Source of the DNA: Isosphaera sp.
Lineage (GTDB): Bacteria; Planctomycetota; Planctomycetia; Gemmatales; Gemmataceae
NCBI GenBank assembly: GCA_013822345.1
Contig: PNKH01000068.1
Coordinates: 1 to 44,095, forward strand
Direction of reading: 5' to 3'
DNA length: 44,095 nucleotides
Part shown: piece by piece, positions 41,951 to 44,095 of the stretch
How positions within the stretch are numbered: position 1 is the stretch's first letter
Layout: each line of letters begins with the position of its first letter
Made by a program: the position numbers and the translations under genes
The notes under the pieces: generated by a model
Seen by the model: only the letters and a program-made list of their open reading frames with translations
Databases searched by the model: none
What the model was told of the DNA's origin: nothing

Positions 41951-44032
41951 ATGCTGTCGACCCGCGTCATCCCCCCGGCGGCCCTCGTCGCGCTGGCCGT
42001 CGCCCCGGCCCCGGTGGTGGCCGCCGACCCCGCCGGGGTGGACTTCTTCGAGAAGAAGGTCCGCCCGGTGCTGGTCGCGAACTGCTACAAGTGCCACTCG
42101 GCGGAGGCGAACCGGTTCAAGGGCGGGCTGGCCGTCGACACCCGCGGGGGGCTGACCCAGGGCGGCGACACCGGCCCGGCCGTCGTCCCCGGGAAGCCGA
42201 AGGAGAGCCTGATCCTCAAGGCCCTCCGGCACGACGGGCTGAAGATGCCGAACGACTCGACCAAGCTCCCGGACGAGGTGATCGCCGACTTCGAGAAGTG
42301 GGTGGCGATGGGCGCCCCGGACCCGCGGGACGGGAAGTCGACCGCGAAGAAGGGGATCGACTGGGCCGACGCCCGGAAACACTGGGCGTACCAGCCGGTG
42401 AAGCCGCCGGCGGCCCCGGCGGTGAAGGACGCCGCCTGGCCGCGCGGCGACCTCGACCGCCACGTCCTGGCGAAGATTGAGGCGAAGGGGCTGGCCCCCG
42501 CCGCCGACGCCGCCCCGCACACGCTGATCCGCCGGATGACGTTCGCCCTCACCGGCCTCCCGCCCACCCCGGACGAGGTCGCCGCGTTCGAGAAGGCGTT
42601 CGCCGCCGACCCTGACCAGGCCGTCGCCACGGCCGCCGATCGGCTGCTGGCGTCGCCGCGGTTCGGCGAGTACTGGGCCCGCCACTGGATGGACGGGGTG
42701 CGGTACGACCAGCTACACCCGGGCGTCGGCCACTACCGCGACTGGCTGATCCGGGCGCTCAACGCTGACCTCCCGTACGACCGGTTCGTGACGATGCAGC
42801 TGGCCGGTGACCTCCTCCCGGCGGCCGGGAACCCGCGGGCCGACGACGACCGGCTGATCGCGACCCACATGCTGACCCTGAACCTCGGCGAGATGGACGT
42901 GGTCGAGGGGATGGTGGAGGTCGCCGGGCAGCAGTTCCTCGGGCTGTCGATCAACTGCGCGAAGTGCCACGACCACAAGTTCGACGCCCTCACCCAGCAC
43001 GACTACTACGCCCTGGCCGGGGTGTTCACCAGCACCGGGGTGGCCGGCGCCCAGAAGGGCGAGTTCACCACCGCCGTCAGCCTGACCACCGCCCCGGCCG
43101 CGAAGGTCCCGACCCTCCGCGACTCGGCCAAGTTCCTCGGCGACACCAACCTCCTGGTCCGCGGCGAGCGGTCGCAGAAGGGGCCGGTCGTCCCGCGGCG
43201 GTTCCCGGCGGTGCTCGCCGGCGACGCCCAGACCCCGCTCGGCAAGCTGACCAAGGGGAGCGGCCGGCTGGAGCTGGCGAACTGGGTCGCGTCGAAGGAC
43301 AACCCCCTGACCGCCCGGGTCATGGCCAACCGCGTCTGGACGTGGGCGACCGGCCGGCCGGTGGTCGGCACCCCGAACGACTTCGGCCGTCTCGGCGACA
43401 GGCCGGTCAACCCGGAGCTGCTCGACCACCTCGCGGCCCGGTTCGTGGCCGACGGGTGGAGCGTGAAGAAGCTGCTTAAGGGGGTGGTCACGTCGCGGAC
43501 GTTCCGGCAGGGCAGCCGGCCGGCCGACGCGGTCCGGGCCGCCGACCCGGAGAACGCCCTGCTCGCCCGGATGCCGGTCCGCCGGCTCGACGCCGAGCAG
43601 CTCGCCGACGCCCTGTACTTCGTCGGCGGGGTGCTCGACCTCGGCACCCCGCCGCTCGACGCCCGGCAGGCCGGCGGCGCCCCGAAGCCGCCGGGGGTCG
43701 AGAAGGACCGGGCGGCGGTCGGCGGGTACCGGGCGGTCCACGGGATCGGGCTGATCCCGGCCAAGATGTTCGACGCCGCCGACCCGGACCTGCTGACCGT
43801 CCGCCGGGACGAGTCGGTGACCGCCCCGCAGATGCTGTTCTTCCTGAACAACCCGAGCGTCCACGCGCTAACGAAGCTGGCGGCGAAACGGGCCGGCAGC
43901 ACCGAGGCGGCGACCCGGTTGCTGCTCGGCCGAGGCCCGACCCCGGCCGAGGCGGCGTTCGCCGGCAAGAACGGCCTCGACCGGTACTGCCACCTGCTGC
44001 TCTGCTCCAGCGAGTTCCTGTACGTGGAGTGA
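41951..44032 (+). CDS. secreted PSCyt1-PSCyt2-PSD1 protein, compact form
   Basis: 693 residues, signal peptide MLSTRVIPPAALVALAVAPA. PSCyt1 with CYKCH (45-49); DUF1549 about 150-370 with CAKCHDHKFDA (336 on); then DUF1553 from about 430 (DNPLTARVMANRVWTWATG) to the end. It has no LamG, golvesin or other middle insert and is about 250-380 residues shorter than the two related genes here, so it is the minimal form. The haem motifs and the HWMDGVRYDQ, PYDRFVTMQLAGDLLP and LLDHLAARFVADGWSVKKL segments are intact. A DUF1501 partner would be expected downstream, outside the window. Confidence 0.9.
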   Translation: MLSTRVIPPAALVALAVAPAPVVAADPAGVDFFEKKVRPVLVANCYKCHSAEANRFKGGLAVDTRGGLTQGGDTGPAVVPGKPKESLILKALRHDGLKMPNDSTKLPDEVIADFEKWVAMGAPDPRDGKSTAKKGIDWADARKHWAYQPVKPPAAPAVKDAAWPRGDLDRHVLAKIEAKGLAPAADAAPHTLIRRMTFALTGLPPTPDEVAAFEKAFAADPDQAVATAADRLLASPRFGEYWARHWMDGVRYDQLHPGVGHYRDWLIRALNADLPYDRFVTMQLAGDLLPAAGNPRADDDRLIATHMLTLNLGEMDVVEGMVEVAGQQFLGLSINCAKCHDHKFDALTQHDYYALAGVFTSTGVAGAQKGEFTTAVSLTTAPAAKVPTLRDSAKFLGDTNLLVRGERSQKGPVVPRRFPAVLAGDAQTPLGKLTKGSGRLELANWVASKDNPLTARVMANRVWTWATGRPVVGTPNDFGRLGDRPVNPELLDHLAARFVADGWSVKKLLKGVVTSRTFRQGSRPADAVRAADPENALLARMPVRRLDAEQLADALYFVGGVLDLGTPPLDARQAGGAPKPPGVEKDRAAVGGYRAVHGIGLIPAKMFDAADPDLLTVRRDESVTAPQMLFFLNNPSVHALTKLAAKRAGSTEAATRLLLGRGPTPAEAAFAGKNGLDRYCHLLLCSSEFLYVE

Positions 44033-44036
44033 TTTG

Positions 44037-44095
44037 TAGGGTGCCGTCGAGGCCCGCTTCGGGCCGACGACGCACCGGCGCCCCCAGGTGCGTCG
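44037..44095. repeat. TAGGGTGCGTCGAGG hairpin, copy 2 (cut by window end)
   Basis: The left arm (44037-44076) and loop are complete and the right arm is cut after nine bases. Compared with 37780 the inner mini-hairpin reads GGCCCG-CTT-CGGGCC instead of GGTCCG-CTT-CGGACC, a T-A to C-G change on both sides, and the arm has one extra base (GTGCCGTCG). It starts four bases after the stop codon. Confidence 0.88.

Overview
The window is about 44 kb of very GC-rich DNA whose gene content points to a planctomycete, most likely of the Gemmataceae type. The evidence is four secreted multi-domain proteins of the PSCyt1/PSCyt2/PSD1 class (DUF1549/DUF1553 and relatives), three Tat-exported DUF1501 proteins, a planctomycete-style ECF sigma factor paired with a FecR-domain protein, sparse Shine-Dalgarno sequences and many GTG starts. 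This assignment is inference from gene families; there is no rRNA in the window.

Layout. 1-320: tRNA-Asn on the minus strand, then a secreted hydroxypyruvate-isomerase-like TIM barrel (319-1230). 1418-7159: an apparent operon of an FCD-type GntR regulator, a cytochrome/LamG/DUF1553 protein and a DUF1501 protein, followed on the minus strand by a conserved secreted protein of unknown function (7228-8280). 8460-14109: mostly housekeeping or single genes on the plus strand (ABC-2 permease, ispH, Uma2, a Gfo/Idh/MocA oxidoreductase with an in-frame palindrome, an unknown membrane-anchored protein, a Nudix protein). 14116-17682, minus: ftsQ-like, murB, and a family-39-like membrane glycosyltransferase. 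17952-22703: arfB, an acidic HTH membrane protein, tRNA-Asp, a small lipoprotein and an APH-AAA kinase fusion. 23080-28956: a complete tripartite heavy-metal RND efflux operon (outer-membrane channel, adaptor, pump). 29037-37741: a small unknown gene and two more cytochrome/DUF1501 pairs. 37879-44032: a DUF1254/DUF1214 protein, an ECF sigma factor translationally coupled to a FecR-WD40 protein, and a divergent fourth PSCyt/DUF1553 gene running to the edge.

The most unusual layer is non-coding. Most intergenic gaps carry a long, near-perfect inverted repeat, and at least three families occur more than once in this window: a REP-like unit (CGAACCGCGACCGTC..GGGAGCGGGTG) at 1248, 13435 and 15882, used in both head-to-head and tail-to-tail pairing; a loopless perfect palindrome centred on GCAGACGCGTCTGC at 7161 and 36238; and a TAGGGTGC-GTCGAGG hairpin at 37780 and 44037 with a compensatory base-pair change. 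One palindrome (12179-12264) lies inside a coding gene and keeps it open. Another segment (14790-14915) is bounded by a 12-bp direct repeat and appears to have split an ancestral murB/ftsQ stop-start overlap. Together these look like an active population of small palindromic and insertion elements, best compared with REP/BIME and Rickettsia palindromic elements.

The cytochrome/DUF1501 pairs are probably exported and act together outside the cytoplasmic membrane; their substrates are unknown. Regulators next to them (GntR-FCD, ECF-FecR) suggest inducible use. No transposase, CRISPR array, prophage or rRNA is visible.
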